Origin: Pantoea sp. Brub
Lineage (GTDB): Bacteria; Pseudomonadota; Gammaproteobacteria; Enterobacterales; Enterobacteriaceae
Reading direction: 5' to 3'
Length of the DNA stretch: 64,000 nucleotides
Assembly: GCA_016642085.1 (NCBI GenBank)
Contig: VOQV01000001.1
Span: 1 to 64,000 of the forward strand
A model generated the notes under the pieces. It saw nothing but the letters and a program-made list of their open reading frames with translations, did not search any database and had not been told where the DNA came from. A program made the position numbers and the translations under genes. Of this stretch, positions 1 to 10,399 are shown piece after piece (within the stretch, counting starts at the first letter, position 1; each line of letters begins with the position of its first letter).

Positions 1-859
1 TAATCAATTGAATTTGCCATTAAATTTATTTAATTATCGTTCTGACATAAATGCTAAGCCACAACAAGCAGGTACATTAACAATATTACCTATTGAACTA
101 AACAAATCAGTTATTCCTGGCAATTTATGTGCAGATAATAGTATATATGTAATAAATACTTTAATTAGATCTTGTAATGGATGTACAAAAGGTGAATTTA
201 ATGCATTAGTGACTGGGCCAATCAATAAAGGTATAATTAATCAAGCTGGAATAAGATTCACAGGGCATACTGAATTTTTTAGTAAGCATACAAAGAGTGA
301 TTGTGTAGTGATGATGTTTGTTTTTAAAAAACTAAGAGTTGCATTAGCTACTACACATATACCATTAAAATATGTTACACAATCCATTACACATAATAAA
401 TTATATAAAATCATAAGTATTTTGTATGTAAATTTACAAAAATATTTTTGTATTACAAAACCATGTATATACGTCTGTAGTATAAATCCTCATGCTGGTG
501 AAAATGGTTATATAGGCAAAGAAGAAATTAATATTATGATTCCAGTATTAGATAAATTTAAAAAACAAGGAATCAATGTAATAGGACCATTGGCTTCAGA
601 TACTTTATTTCAAAAAAAAAATTTACAAAAGGCAGATGCAATCTTAACTATGTATCATGATCAAGGATTACCAGTATTGAAATTTCAAGCATTTAATAAA
701 TCGGTAAATGTATCCCTTGGTTTGCCTTTTATTAGAACATCAGTCGACCATGGAACTGGACTGGAATTAGCTGCTTCAGGTCAAGCTCGAGCAGAAAGTT
801 TTATTAAAGCGATTCAATTAGCAATAAACATGATTAAAAGTCGTAATGAACAACTATAA
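1..859 (+). CDS. pdxA: 4-hydroxythreonine-4-phosphate dehydrogenase PdxA, 5' end outside window
   Basis: PdxA oxidises 4-phosphohydroxy-L-threonine in the de novo pyridoxal 5'-phosphate pathway; its product is condensed with deoxyxylulose phosphate by PdxJ. The reading frame is open from base 2, and about 285 residues are visible against roughly 329 in E. coli, so about 44 N-terminal residues lie outside. The segments FTGHTEFF, NPHAGE and MYHDQGLP carry the three histidines that bind the metal in this family, and LGLPFIRTSVDHGTG near the end is typical. The stop overlaps the start of ksgA by 14 bp, as expected for the surA-pdxA-ksgA cluster of enterobacteria. A TTG at base 8 is not the real start. 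Confidence 0.95.
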   Translation, partial: NQLNLPLNLFNYRSDINAKPQQAGTLTILPIELNKSVIPGNLCADNSIYVINTLIRSCNGCTKGEFNALVTGPINKGIINQAGIRFTGHTEFFSKHTKSDCVVMMFVFKKLRVALATTHIPLKYVTQSITHNKLYKIISILYVNLQKYFCITKPCIYVCSINPHAGENGYIGKEEINIMIPVLDKFKKQGINVIGPLASDTLFQKKNLQKADAILTMYHDQGLPVLKFQAFNKSVNVSLGLPFIRTSVDHGTGLELAASGQARAESFIKAIQLAINMIKSRNEQL

Positions 860-1676
860 TAATTCTAAATATTATGCTAAAAAACATTTTGGTCAAAATT
901 TTTTAAATAATATAAATATCATTGATAGCATAGTAGCATCTATAAACCCTAAATTTCATGATCATTTAGTAGAAATTGGTCCTGGATTAGGAGCTTTAAC
1001 TTATCCTATTATTCAAAATATTAATAAATTAATTGTTATTGAAATAGATCATGAATTAATTTCTTTTTTAAAAGGAAATCAAAATTTAAATTCTAAATTA
1101 ACTATTTATCAACAAGATGTTATGACGTTTGATTTTAACCAATTAGTTAAAGATAATAAACAACCATTAAGAATTTTTGGAAATCTACCATATAACATTT
1201 CTACTATGTTAATATTTTATCTTTTAAATTATATTAATCTTATTAAAGATATGCATTTCATGTTCCAAAAAGAAGTAGCTAATCGTATGATTGTAGGTCC
1301 AGGAAATAAAAATTATGGTCATTTAAGCATAATGGCGCAATTTTATTTTAAAATTACTCCGTTATTAGAAGTACCATATTACTATTTTACTCCTAAACCT
1401 AAAGTTGATTCTGTCTTATTACGTTTAATCCCATTTAATCAATTAACATCTCCATATAAATTAAAAAATGTTAAATTATTAGATTTAATTACTAAAATGG
1501 CTTTTAGTCAACGTAGAAAAAAAATAAGCAATAGTTTAAAACAATTAATTAATTATAATACTTTTAATCAATTATCTATTGACCCTAATTTGCGAGCAGA
1601 AAATATTACAATATTACAATATTGTAATTTAGTGAATTCGTTAACTAATAATAATAATTTAATAATAACTTCTTAA
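846..1676 (+). CDS. ksgA: 16S rRNA (adenine1518-N6/adenine1519-N6)-dimethyltransferase
   Basis: KsgA (RsmA) dimethylates two adjacent adenines in the 3'-terminal hairpin of 16S rRNA, a late checkpoint of small-subunit assembly. The product has 276 residues (273 in E. coli). KKHFGQNFL at the N-terminus, the SAM-binding EIGPGLGALT near residue 43 and the catalytic NLPYNIS near residue 113 are all present, and FSQRRKKISNSLK in the C-terminal helical domain is conserved. The start ATG lies inside the end of pdxA, so the two are probably co-transcribed and translationally coupled. E. coli has apaG next; here only a 148-bp spacer separates ksgA from apaH. Confidence 0.97.
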   Translation: MNNYNNSKYYAKKHFGQNFLNNINIIDSIVASINPKFHDHLVEIGPGLGALTYPIIQNINKLIVIEIDHELISFLKGNQNLNSKLTIYQQDVMTFDFNQLVKDNKQPLRIFGNLPYNISTMLIFYLLNYINLIKDMHFMFQKEVANRMIVGPGNKNYGHLSIMAQFYFKITPLLEVPYYYFTPKPKVDSVLLRLIPFNQLTSPYKLKNVKLLDLITKMAFSQRRKKISNSLKQLINYNTFNQLSIDPNLRAENITILQYCNLVNSLTNNNNLIITS

Positions 1677-1824
1677 TTTATTATTTATAAGATTTCTATT
1701 TATAGACAATTTTTTAAAATAACTGGTCATTTAATCTTTTAAAGTAAAATTATTGATGTTCATAATATAAATAATTATTATTCATGATATATATAAAATA
1801 ATTTTGTATTGGATTATAATATTT

Positions 1825-2676
1825 ATGAGTACATATTTAATTGGTGATATTCACGGTTGTTATAATGAGCTAATGACTCTACTGAATTATGTTAACTTTA
1901 ATCCTAATAATGATGTTTTATGGTTAACAGGAGATTTAGTAGAAAAAGGGCCAGATTCTCTTAGCGTATTACGTTATGTTAAATCTATTAATAAAAATAT
2001 TAGATTAGTTTTAGGCAATCATGATTTAAATCTTTTAGCTTCATATTCTGGTATTTTTCATAAAAAACCTAAAATTTCTTTAAATACAATTTTAAAAGCA
2101 AAAGATATTGATGAAATTATATATTGGTTACGATGTCAACCGTTATTACAAATTGATGAAGAAAAAAAAATAATTATGGTTCACGCTGGAATTACTCCTC
2201 AATGGGATTTAAATACGGCAAAAACATGTGCAAAAGAAATAGAAAACATATTATCTAGTGATAATTACAAATTATTTCTTAATTCAATGTATGGTGATAT
2301 GCCTAATGATTGGAATGAAAACCTTACTGATTCATCTAGATTACGTTTTAGTGTAAATGTTTTAACAAGAATGCGCTATTGTTTTAATAATGGACGATTA
2401 GCCAATTTTTATGAAAAAAAATTAGATTCTGGTATATCAAAAATATTAAAACCGTGGTTCAATTTTAAAAGTCAAATACATTCTGAATATACTATTATAT
2501 TTGGTCATTGGTCTGCCTTACAAGGAAGAGGTACGCCAAAAAATGTTATTGGATTAGATACTGGTTGTTGTTGGGGAGGTAGTTTAACGCTTTTAGATTG
2601 GGAAAAAAATAAATATTATCAAGTGAATAATAAAACAATTAAAAAAAATATAATTACATATTATAGGAATATGTAA
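1825..2676 (+). CDS. apaH: Diadenosine tetraphosphatase ApaH
   Basis: ApaH hydrolyses diadenosine tetraphosphate symmetrically to two ADP and, as known in E. coli, removes Np4 caps from RNA. It is a metallophosphoesterase: GDIHGC (residues 7-12), GDLVEKGP and GNHDLNLL give the metal-binding Asp, His and Asn ligands, and a late GHWSALQG resembles the E. coli enzyme. I chose the ATG at 1825 (MSTYLIGDIHG) because it matches the E. coli start, although the frame stays open from a TTG at 1804. That gives 283 residues (280 in E. coli). It is convergent with folA, with only about 26 bp between the stop codons. Confidence 0.95.
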   Translation: MSTYLIGDIHGCYNELMTLLNYVNFNPNNDVLWLTGDLVEKGPDSLSVLRYVKSINKNIRLVLGNHDLNLLASYSGIFHKKPKISLNTILKAKDIDEIIYWLRCQPLLQIDEEKKIIMVHAGITPQWDLNTAKTCAKEIENILSSDNYKLFLNSMYGDMPNDWNENLTDSSRLRFSVNVLTRMRYCFNNGRLANFYEKKLDSGISKILKPWFNFKSQIHSEYTIIFGHWSALQGRGTPKNVIGLDTGCCWGGSLTLLDWEKNKYYQVNNKTIKKNIITYYRNM

Positions 2677-2686
2677 TTGAATTATA

Positions 2687-2717
2687 CTTGATAAGAAATA
2701 TATTAATATTTATCAAG
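2687..2717. terminator. Inverted repeat between convergent apaH and folA, possible shared terminator
   Basis: CTTGATAA at 2687-2694 is perfectly complementary to TTATCAAG at 2710-2717, giving an 8-bp stem across the junction of the two genes and over the last codons of folA. Neither strand has a long U tract after the stem, so termination is only a guess from position between convergent genes. Confidence 0.35.
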
Positions 2718-3209
2718 AATTTCAAAATAATAATTATATATATTTTTATTATCCGCATTATGATATTCTTTAAATATACATTTCCATTTATTAAAGTTAT
2801 AAAATGGAAACTTAATATCACTAGCAATATAACAATCAATGTGTGTCAAATAAAGACGATCAGCATGACGTAATGTTTGACTATAAATACTTGCTCCACC
2901 TATTATCATAATTTCTTTATTATTAGATAGCATATTAGCTAATTTAATTGCTTCATTTAATGATTTAACCCAAATTATATTATTGTTAAAAATATTTGAA
3001 TAATTAAATATATTGTTACTAATAACTATGTTTAAACGTTTAGGCAAAGGAACACAACCTATAGATTCAAAAGTAATTCTACCCATAATTATTATCTTAT
3101 TTACAGTATTTTTTTTAAACCATGCTAAATCTGCAGGTAAATACCAAGGTATAGAGTTATTTATTCCAATGCAGCGATTAATTCCTAAAGCAGCAATAAG
3201 GCTTATCAT
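2703..3209 (-). CDS. folA: Dihydrofolate reductase
   Basis: FolA reduces dihydrofolate to tetrahydrofolate with NADPH, feeding one-carbon metabolism and thymidylate recycling. The 168-residue product (159 in E. coli) begins MISLIAALG and keeps IPWYLPADLAWFK, which holds the catalytic acidic residue and part of the substrate site, then IIMGRITFESIG and IMIGGASIYSQTL of the NADPH site, and YLTHID. It starts 13 bp after the end of carB on the same strand, so it is likely read through from carAB. In E. coli the two are separated by other genes that are missing here. The extra residues are an AT-rich insertion with repeated Asn and Ile in the middle of the protein. Confidence 0.96.
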   Translation of the reverse strand: MISLIAALGINRCIGINNSIPWYLPADLAWFKKNTVNKIIIMGRITFESIGCVPLPKRLNIVISNNIFNYSNIFNNNIIWVKSLNEAIKLANMLSNNKEIMIIGGASIYSQTLRHADRLYLTHIDCYIASDIKFPFYNFNKWKCIFKEYHNADNKNIYNYYFEILDKY

Positions 3210-3222
3210 AATAATAAAAATA

Positions 3223-6200
3223 TTATTTTATAGTAAAATTTTTTAAATATTTGTTTTTTAATTGTTTATGTAATTCTTGAAGAGAAATAATTCTTTCTAT
3301 AGGATTAAAATTTAATGCCATAACTGTAGCGAAACTTCCATTCATAGTAGTATCATAATGCACTTTTAATTGAATTGCAGTATGACGAATAATTTTAGAA
3401 TCTTCAATAGCTTGTTTACCAAAAGTAGTATTAACTATATATGTATATTCTTTGTTCATTAAACGATCTTTAATGTTTGGATGACCTTCTTTTACTTTAT
3501 TTACTAAACGTGCATGTATACCTGATGCTTGTAAGGATTTTGCAGTACCATAAGTTGCGTCTAATTCAAAACCAATATTTTGTAAAATAGCTGCAAGTTC
3601 AACAATACGTTTTTTATCTCCTTGGCGTACTGATAATAATACTCTTCCATTTTTTTTGATTTTGATTTGTGCACTTAACATAGCTTTAGAAAAAGCTTCT
3701 TCAAAAGTACGACCTATCCCCATAACTTCTCCTGTTGAACGCATTTCTGGACCAAGTATCGGATCAGCACCTTGAAATTTATTAAATGGTAAAACTACTT
3801 CTTTAACTGAATAATAAGGTGGTATTATTTCTTTTATAATTCCTTGTTTTATCAAAGTTTTACCAATCATAACTTTAGCAGCAATTTTAGCTAATGGAAT
3901 ACCAATTGCTTTAGATATAAATGGAATAGTACGTGCAGCACGAGGATTTATTTCAATTAAGTAAATGTCATTATTTTTAATTGCAAATTGGGCGTTCATT
4001 AAACCATTTACATTAAGTTCTATTGCTAATTTTTTTACTTGTTTACGTATTGCATTCTGAATGTTATGATTTAGTGTATGAGCTGGTAATGAACATGCAG
4101 AATCTCCGGAGTGAACACCAGCTTGTTCAATATGTTCCATAATTCCCCCAATGAATAAATTTTGACCATCAAATATAGCATCTACATCTACTTCAACAGC
4201 ATCTTCAATAAAATGATCTAACAGTATTGGAGTATTATTATTTTTAGATATATGATTATTAAAATAATCTTTAAGATCATCTTCATTATAAACGATTGTC
4301 ATAGAACGCCCGCCTAATACATATGAGGGGCGTATCATTAAAGGATAACCAATATAAATTGCTTGATTAATAGCGTCATCTAAATTTACAACAACAGCAT
4401 TATCTGGTTGTTTTAATTTAAGTAACTTAACTATTTTTTGAAAACGATCACGGTCTTCTGCACGATCAATATCATCTGGGTTAGTGCCAATAATAGGTAC
4501 ACCAGCATTGGCTAATGCTTTGGCTAATTTTAATGGTGTTTGTCCACCATATTGAACAATAACTCCTAGAGGTTTTTCAATACGTATAATTTCTAATATG
4601 TCTTCTAAAGTTACTGGTTCAAAATAAAGTCTGTCACATATATCATAATCAGTCGATACTGTTTCTGGATTACAGTTTATTATAATTGTTTCATAACCAT
4701 CTTCACGCAATGCTAATGCAGCATGGACGCAACAATAATCAAATTCAATACCTTGCCCAATTCTATTTGGGCCACTGCCTAATATTATTATTTTTTCTTT
4801 ATTTTGAGTCGGTAATGATTCACATTCTTCTTCATATGTTGAATACATATAAGCAGTATTTGTATTAAATTCTGCAGAACATGTATCTATTCTTTTATAT
4901 ACTGGATGTAAATGATACTTATGTCGCAGTTGACGTATTTCATCTTCTTTTACTCCAACTAAATATGCTAACCGTAAATCTGAAAATCCTTTACTTTTTA
5001 AAATATGTAAAAATGTTTTATTAAAAATACTTATGCCTTTATTAGTGATTGTTTTTTCAAGTTCAACTAATTCTTGTATTTGTGATAGAAACCAGTAATC
5101 TATATTTGTTAATTGAACTATATTATGAATAGACATACCTATACGAAATGCATCAGCAATATACCAAATACGATGTGAACTAGCATTTTTTAATTCATTA
5201 TCAATACAAATATTTTTTTTATTATTCAAATCTATTTTAGAATCAAAACCATGTACATCAACTTCTAAACCACGCAATGCTTTTTGTATAGATTCTTGAA
5301 AAGTACGACCAATAGCCATAACTTCTCCAACAGATTTCATTTGAGTACTTAAACGATCATCTGCACCAGGAAATTTTTCAAAATTAAAACGTGGAATTTT
5401 AGTAACAATATAATCAATAGTTGGTTCAAATGAAGCAGGTGTTAAGCCATTAGTTATATCATTTTTTAATTCATCTAGAGTATATCCTATTGCTAATTTA
5501 GTAGCGATTTTAGCAATTGGGAAACCAGTAGCTTTTGATGCTAATGCAGATGAACGAGATACACGTGGATTCATTTCTATGACCACTAAATTGCCATTTG
5601 CTGGATTTACTGCAAATTGAACATTAGAGCCTCCAGTTTCTACTCCTATTTCACGCAATACTGATATTGCAGCATTGCGCATAATTTGATATTCTTTATC
5701 GGTTAAAGTTTGCGCTGGAGCTATAGTGATAGAATCTCCTGTATGAATACCCATGGCGTCAATATTTTCAATTGAACATACTATAATACAATTGTCATTT
5801 TTGTCACGTATTACTTCCATTTCATATTCTTTCCAACCAATAAGTGATTCATCAATTAATAATTCATTAGTTGGTGAAAGACTAAAACCTTTTTGACATA
5901 TTTCTTTAAAATCTTTATAATTGTACGCAATACCGCCACCAGTGCCTCCCATAGTAAATGAAGGACGAATAATACACGGGAAACTAATTTGTTCAATAAT
6001 AGCAAATGCTTCACACATATTATGAGCAAGACCAGAACGAGGAGTTTGCAATCCAATTTTTTTCATTGACTGATCAAACAGTTGACGATTTTCTGCTTTA
6101 TGAATAGCAGTAGCATTAGCTCCTATCATAATTACATTAAATTTTTTTAATATTCCTTTATGATCTAATTCTAAGGCACAGTTTAAGGCTGTTTGACCTC

Positions 6201-6471
6201 CCATAGTTGGCAATAATGCATCTGGGCGTTCTTTTTCAATAATTTTTTGTACTACTTCCCATTGAATTGGTTCAATGTAAGTAGCATCAGCCATTTCTGG
6301 ATCTGTCATAATAGTTGCTGGATTAGAATTAACTAAGATTACACGATAACCTTCTTCACGTAAAGCTTTGCATGCTTGAACACCGGAGTAATCGAATTCG
6401 CAGGCCTGACCAATAACGATTGGACCAGCACCTAAAATAATAACAGATTGTATGTCTACACGTTTTGGCAT
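3223..6471 (-). CDS. carB: Carbamoyl phosphate synthetase large subunit
   Basis: CarB makes carbamoyl phosphate from bicarbonate, ammonia (channelled from CarA) and two ATP, for arginine and pyrimidine synthesis. The product has 1082 residues (1073 in E. coli). Two homologous ATP-grasp halves are visible: [30 protein letters not shown] opens as in E. coli, and the second half begins near [22 protein letters not shown]. Both halves hold the RPSF/RPSY and EMNPR/EINPR motifs. The C-terminal regulatory domain (from about residue 940) is present. carA lies 13 bp upstream and folA 13 bp downstream on the same strand. No truncation is seen. Confidence 0.98.
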   Translation of the reverse strand: MPKRVDIQSVIILGAGPIVIGQACEFDYSGVQACKALREEGYRVILVNSNPATIMTDPEMADATYIEPIQWEVVQKIIEKERPDALLPTMGGQTALNCALELDHKGILKKFNVIMIGANATAIHKAENRQLFDQSMKKIGLQTPRSGLAHNMCEAFAIIEQISFPCIIRPSFTMGGTGGGIAYNYKDFKEICQKGFSLSPTNELLIDESLIGWKEYEMEVIRDKNDNCIIVCSIENIDAMGIHTGDSITIAPAQTLTDKEYQIMRNAAISVLREIGVETGGSNVQFAVNPANGNLVVIEMNPRVSRSSALASKATGFPIAKIATKLAIGYTLDELKNDITNGLTPASFEPTIDYIVTKIPRFNFEKFPGADDRLSTQMKSVGEVMAIGRTFQESIQKALRGLEVDVHGFDSKIDLNNKKNICIDNELKNASSHRIWYIADAFRIGMSIHNIVQLTNIDYWFLSQIQELVELEKTITNKGISIFNKTFLHILKSKGFSDLRLAYLVGVKEDEIRQLRHKYHLHPVYKRIDTCSAEFNTNTAYMYSTYEEECESLPTQNKEKIIILGSGPNRIGQGIEFDYCCVHAALALREDGYETIIINCNPETVSTDYDICDRLYFEPVTLEDILEIIRIEKPLGVIVQYGGQTPLKLAKALANAGVPIIGTNPDDIDRAEDRDRFQKIVKLLKLKQPDNAVVVNLDDAINQAIYIGYPLMIRPSYVLGGRSMTIVYNEDDLKDYFNNHISKNNNTPILLDHFIEDAVEVDVDAIFDGQNLFIGGIMEHIEQAGVHSGDSACSLPAHTLNHNIQNAIRKQVKKLAIELNVNGLMNAQFAIKNNDIYLIEINPRAARTIPFISKAIGIPLAKIAAKVMIGKTLIKQGIIKEIIPPYYSVKEVVLPFNKFQGADPILGPEMRSTGEVMGIGRTFEEAFSKAMLSAQIKIKKNGRVLLSVRQGDKKRIVELAAILQNIGFELDATYGTAKSLQASGIHARLVNKVKEGHPNIKDRLMNKEYTYIVNTTFGKQAIEDSKIIRHTAIQLKVHYDTTMNGSFATVMALNFNPIERIISLQELHKQLKNKYLKNFTIK

Positions 6472-6484
6472 TATTAGCTCTTAA

Positions 6485-7630
6485 TTATTTTTTTAAAAGA
6501 AATTTATCAATTAATTCAATAAAATGATCAAACAATATCATCGCATCTTGTGGTCCAGGACTAGCTTCTGGATGTCCTTGGAAACCAAATACTGGTTTAT
6601 CAATATAATGAATACCCTGAATACTATCATCAAATAATGAAATATAAGTTATATATAAATTAGAAGGTAAATTGTTTTTATCAACAACGAAACCATGATT
6701 TTGTGTAGTTATCATTACAGTATTGTCAATACAATTTTTTACTGGATGATTACTACCATGATGACCTGATTTCATTTTTATAATTTTGGCTCCACTGGCT
6801 AATGCTAATAATTGATGGCCAAAACAAATACCAAACATCGGTATATTGATTTTTAAAAATTTTTTTATAATTTTAACAGCATAACTACAAGATTCTGGAT
6901 CACCAGGCCCATTAGAAAGAAATATACCATCTGGACGCATGTCAAGAACTTTCTGAAAAGATGTATGTGCTGGGACAACTGTGATATGACATTTTTTTTC
7001 TACTAATATTCTTAATATATTTTTTTTAACCCCATAATCGTAAACAACTATATTATACAATAATTTTTCATTTTGTTTTTGTTTCATTAAATCATCTTGT
7101 AACTTATATGTATTGTATTTCCATGTATAAATATGTGGAGTAGTAACTTTTTTTACTAAATCTATTCCTTTTAAACTACGACAAGTTTTAGCATAATGTA
7201 ATGCTAATTTAAAATTAGGACTATATCCAGCAATGATACATCCATTTTGCACTCCTTCTCTTCTTAACAAACGAGTTAATTTTCTAGTATCAATATCAGA
7301 TATAGCAATAATATTATTACGTTTAAGATAATTTGATAAACTTTCGGTACTTCTAAAGTTACTATCAATTAAAGATAATTCACGTATAATCAAACCTTGG
7401 GCATAAATTTTTTCAGATTCGTTATCATTATTATTAATACCTACATTGCCAATATGAGGATAAGTTAAAACTATAATTTGGCGATAATAAGAAGGATCAG
7501 TTAAAATTTCTTGATAGCCAGTCATTGAGGTATTAAAAATTACTTCACCTCTTGTAGAACCAGTAATTCCAATAGATCGGCCAGTAAATTGAGTTCCGTT
7601 TTCTAAAACTAAAATAGCTGGTGTAATCAA
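6485..7630 (-). CDS. carA: Carbamoyl phosphate synthetase small (glutaminase) subunit
   Basis: CarA is the class I glutamine amidotransferase that releases ammonia for CarB. The product has 381 residues (382 in E. coli). The N-terminal half has [17 protein letters not shown]. The amidotransferase half has LSNGPGDP and [16 protein letters not shown] with the nucleophile Cys269, at the same position as in E. coli, plus [11 protein letters not shown] with the catalytic His and Glu. It is first in a carA-carB-folA run. The 249-bp region before its start should hold the promoter, but I could not identify ArgR or PepA sites in it. Confidence 0.98.
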   Translation of the reverse strand: MITPAILVLENGTQFTGRSIGITGSTRGEVIFNTSMTGYQEILTDPSYYRQIIVLTYPHIGNVGINNNDNESEKIYAQGLIIRELSLIDSNFRSTESLSNYLKRNNIIAISDIDTRKLTRLLRREGVQNGCIIAGYSPNFKLALHYAKTCRSLKGIDLVKKVTTPHIYTWKYNTYKLQDDLMKQKQNEKLLYNIVVYDYGVKKNILRILVEKKCHITVVPAHTSFQKVLDMRPDGIFLSNGPGDPESCSYAVKIIKKFLKINIPMFGICFGHQLLALASGAKIIKMKSGHHGSNHPVKNCIDNTVMITTQNHGFVVDKNNLPSNLYITYISLFDDSIQGIHYIDKPVFGFQGHPEASPGPQDAMILFDHFIELIDKFLLKK

Positions 7631-7879
7631 AATATACTCCGAAATATTACAAGTTACATACTATATTTAGTATGAATAGTATTGAATAATTATTTAGCGT
7701 TATTGCTTTGATCAATATACTGATTCTTAATGAAATGTATAACATATAATTATTTTTGATTATTAAAGATTGTTCAAATTATTATAAAAATCAATTATTC
7801 ATTATTTTAATTAAATATTTTATAATTATAAATATAATTTAATGTTTATTGGATATAAACATATAGTTTATTATCTTCA

Positions 7880-8683
7880 TTAATTGATAACATCAAACAT
7901 ATTAAAAAGACCAGTTTGTTTGTTCTTTAACCATGTTGCTGCTTTAATGGCTCCTTTGGCAAAAATCATGCGATCAGAAACTTTATGTGTGATTTCTATA
8001 CGTTCACCTTTATCTGCAAATATTGCAGTATGTTCACCTACAACATCTCCAGCTCTTAGTGACAAAATACCAATTGTTTTTTTCTTTCTTTCTGCCAATA
8101 ATCCTTGCCTATTATAAATAACATGATTATTAAAATCCCAATTCATGATATTAGCTATAGTTTTCCCCATTTCTAAAGCTGTGCCTGAAGGAGAATCTAT
8201 TTTATGACTATGATGGAATTCTAATATCTCTATATCTGCAGAGTTTCCCATTACTTTAGTTGTTTTTTCTAATAATTTTAAAACTAGATTCATTCCTATG
8301 CTAAAATTAGCAGAAAAAACAATGGCAATATCTTTTGATGCATTATAGATGTTTAATTTACTTAATTTGTCAAAACCGGTGGTACCAATAACCATAGATT
8401 TTTTATACTTATGACAAATATGTAAATATTCTAATGTACTTTTTGGATTAGTAAAATCAATTAAAATATCAAAAGATTCTATTACATTATTTAAATCATC
8501 ATGAATTTTTATACCAGTTTTAGGAATTGACAATAATTCTCCAATATCATAACCAACTTTTAAAGATCCTTTTTTTACTAAAGCTGCACTTAGATAGATA
8601 TCTTTTTGATTATTTATAGCTTTTAGTAAATTTATTCCCATACGACCATCTGCTCCAGATATAGCAATTCTATTTTTGTTCAT
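7880..8683 (-). CDS. dapB: 4-hydroxy-tetrahydrodipicolinate reductase
   Basis: DapB reduces hydroxy-tetrahydrodipicolinate with NAD(P)H in the diaminopimelate/lysine pathway, serving both peptidoglycan and amino-acid supply. The 267-residue product (273 in E. coli) starts with the dinucleotide-binding ISGADGRMG (residues 9-16). The catalytic motif HHSHKIDSPSGTAL lies at about residues 157-170, with the His pair and Lys161. IGTTGF near residue 99 lines the nucleotide site. It stands alone, with spacers of 124 bp and about 196-250 bp on its flanks. Confidence 0.97.
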   Translation of the reverse strand: MNKNRIAISGADGRMGINLLKAINNQKDIYLSAALVKKGSLKVGYDIGELLSIPKTGIKIHDDLNNVIESFDILIDFTNPKSTLEYLHICHKYKKSMVIGTTGFDKLSKLNIYNASKDIAIVFSANFSIGMNLVLKLLEKTTKVMGNSADIEILEFHHSHKIDSPSGTALEMGKTIANIMNWDFNNHVIYNRQGLLAERKKKTIGILSLRAGDVVGEHTAIFADKGERIEITHKVSDRMIFAKGAIKAATWLKNKQTGLFNMFDVIN

Positions 8684-8807
8684 ATGTATTTTCTCTTAAA
8701 AATATTTTAATAAATATGTATTTAATAGTAATATAATTTACATTCAATATATTCATTATAATAATTAAATTTTTAATTAATTATTAGATAAATCAATAAT
8801 TAATTAT

Positions 8808-9761
8808 TTAAATATTAAATGTTTTGATTATTGATTCTTTTGGAAAGACAAATTTTTCTTTTTTTCCACTTAATTCATGAATAGTACAGTTATTTACATT
8901 AATTTTTGATAGATAGTCTATAACTTTATGCACTAAAATATCTGGTACAGAAGCACCAGCTGTAATACCAATAGAATTAACTCCTTTTATCCAATCTTTT
9001 TTAATATCATTAACAGAATCAATCAATTTAGCTGATTTAGTTAATTGTTGTGCTAATTGAATTAAACTTTTAGCATTAGAAGAATGTATTGAACCTATAA
9101 CTAATATCAATTCTACTTTAGTAGCTAATATACGCACTGCTTCTTGACGATTAGTACTAGCAAAACAAATGTTATTTGTACTTGGCCCGAGTATTTTTGG
9201 AAAGCGTTTGCGTAATACTTTAATTATCGTGCTAGTTTCTTGTACGGACAAAGTAGTTTGAGTAACAAACCTAAGATTATTTGCATCTTTTACAATTAAC
9301 TTTAATGCATCTTCTGTTGATTCTATTAAATAAATACCACCATTTTTAATATTATTATATTGACCTATTGTTCCCTTTATTTCAGGATGATCATGGTGAC
9401 CAATTACAATAATTTCAGAACCAGTTATATTAGCCCGTAATACTGCATTATGAATTTTAGTTACTAATGGGCACGTAGCATCAAATATTACATTAAAATT
9501 ACTAGTTTGTGCTTCTAATTTAATTTTTTGTGATACGCCATGAGCAGAAAAAATTAAAACAGAATTATCTGGAACTTCTTTAAGATTTTCTATAAAAATA
9601 ACACCTTGTTTACATAAATTTTGGATTACATAATTATTATGAACTATTTCATGATAAACATAGATTGGTTTTCCATATATTCTTAATGCTTGTTCAACAA
9701 CATCAATTGCTCTAATCACACCTGCACAAAATCCTCTAGGATTAGCTAATAAAATTTGCAT
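8808..9761 (-). CDS. ispH: 4-hydroxy-3-methylbut-2-enyl diphosphate reductase
   Basis: IspH (LytB) performs the last step of the methylerythritol phosphate pathway, giving isopentenyl and dimethylallyl diphosphate. It is a [4Fe-4S] enzyme, and the three cluster cysteines are in place: Cys12 (NPRGFCAGV), Cys97 (DATCPLVTK) and Cys199 (NNICFASTNRQ). The substrate-binding histidines in YHEIVHN, FSAHGVS and GHHDHPE are also present. Length is 317 residues (316 in E. coli). In E. coli fkpB sits between lspA and ispH; here a 145-bp spacer replaces it. Confidence 0.98.
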   Translation of the reverse strand: MQILLANPRGFCAGVIRAIDVVEQALRIYGKPIYVYHEIVHNNYVIQNLCKQGVIFIENLKEVPDNSVLIFSAHGVSQKIKLEAQTSNFNVIFDATCPLVTKIHNAVLRANITGSEIIVIGHHDHPEIKGTIGQYNNIKNGGIYLIESTEDALKLIVKDANNLRFVTQTTLSVQETSTIIKVLRKRFPKILGPSTNNICFASTNRQEAVRILATKVELILVIGSIHSSNAKSLIQLAQQLTKSAKLIDSVNDIKKDWIKGVNSIGITAGASVPDILVHKVIDYLSKINVNNCTIHELSGKKEKFVFPKESIIKTFNI

Positions 9762-9906
9762 TGTAATATCATACTCAATTTTGAATTTATATAAACAGAT
9801 TGCAATACATTCATTTTAAAAAATGCATGTATGTATAATTATTTATATTAATCGATTTACTTATGATTGAATAATAATTTATTGCAGTTAATACTACAGA
9901 TATCGT

Positions 9907-10398
9907 TTATTTTTTTAAATGATAAACTATAAATACACTATCTATCATCACAAATAGATTTCCAATAAATATGCTGCAATCTGCAATATTAAATGTAGGA
10001 AAATGCCAACTATTAATATGAAAATCAATAAAATCTATTACATAACCATAATAAAAACGATCAAAAAGGTTACCTAAAGCTCCTCCAATAATCATTGCAT
10101 AAGCAATATTAATGTTTTGATTACAATGATTTGAATACATTATAAACAATAAATATAAAATAATCATGCTAATAATTATTATAATAAACCATTTATAAAA
10201 ACTATTTTGCTTAGATAAAAAACCAAATGCTATTCCATAATTATGAGAATAAAATAAATTTAAAAAATTTAGTAATGGTTTAGTTTCATGCAAGTACATA
10301 TTTTGCATTATTTTTTGCTTAGTTAAAATATCTATTCCAATAATAATTGATACTAACCATAAATAACGCAAACCAGTTGTAAGAAATAATTTATTCAT
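9907..10398 (-). CDS. lspA: Lipoprotein signal peptidase (SPase II)
   Basis: LspA is an inner-membrane aspartic protease that cleaves the signal peptide of lipidated prolipoproteins. The 163-residue product (164 in E. coli) has four hydrophobic segments. The catalytic aspartates lie in VIDFIDFH and in FNIADCSI, and GGALGNLFDR is conserved. The frame stays open upstream inside ileS, but I place the start at the ATG at 10398, because MNKLFLTTGLRYLWL aligns with the E. coli N-terminus and follows the ileS stop by one base. Coupling to ileS is likely. At least one substrate candidate in this window is DolP. Confidence 0.95.
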   Translation of the reverse strand: MNKLFLTTGLRYLWLVSIIIGIDILTKQKIMQNMYLHETKPLLNFLNLFYSHNYGIAFGFLSKQNSFYKWFIIIIISMIILYLLFIMYSNHCNQNINIAYAMIIGGALGNLFDRFYYGYVIDFIDFHINSWHFPTFNIADCSIFIGNLFVMIDSVFIVYHLKK

Positions 10399-10399
10399 A

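Noticed and set aside
34..225. 63-codon ORF on the minus strand
   Set aside because: It lies opposite clearly conserved pdxA sequence and has no recognisable motif; a shadow frame.
2688..2873. 61-codon plus-strand ORF opposite folA
   Set aside because: It lies fully antisense to conserved folA codons; composition explains it.
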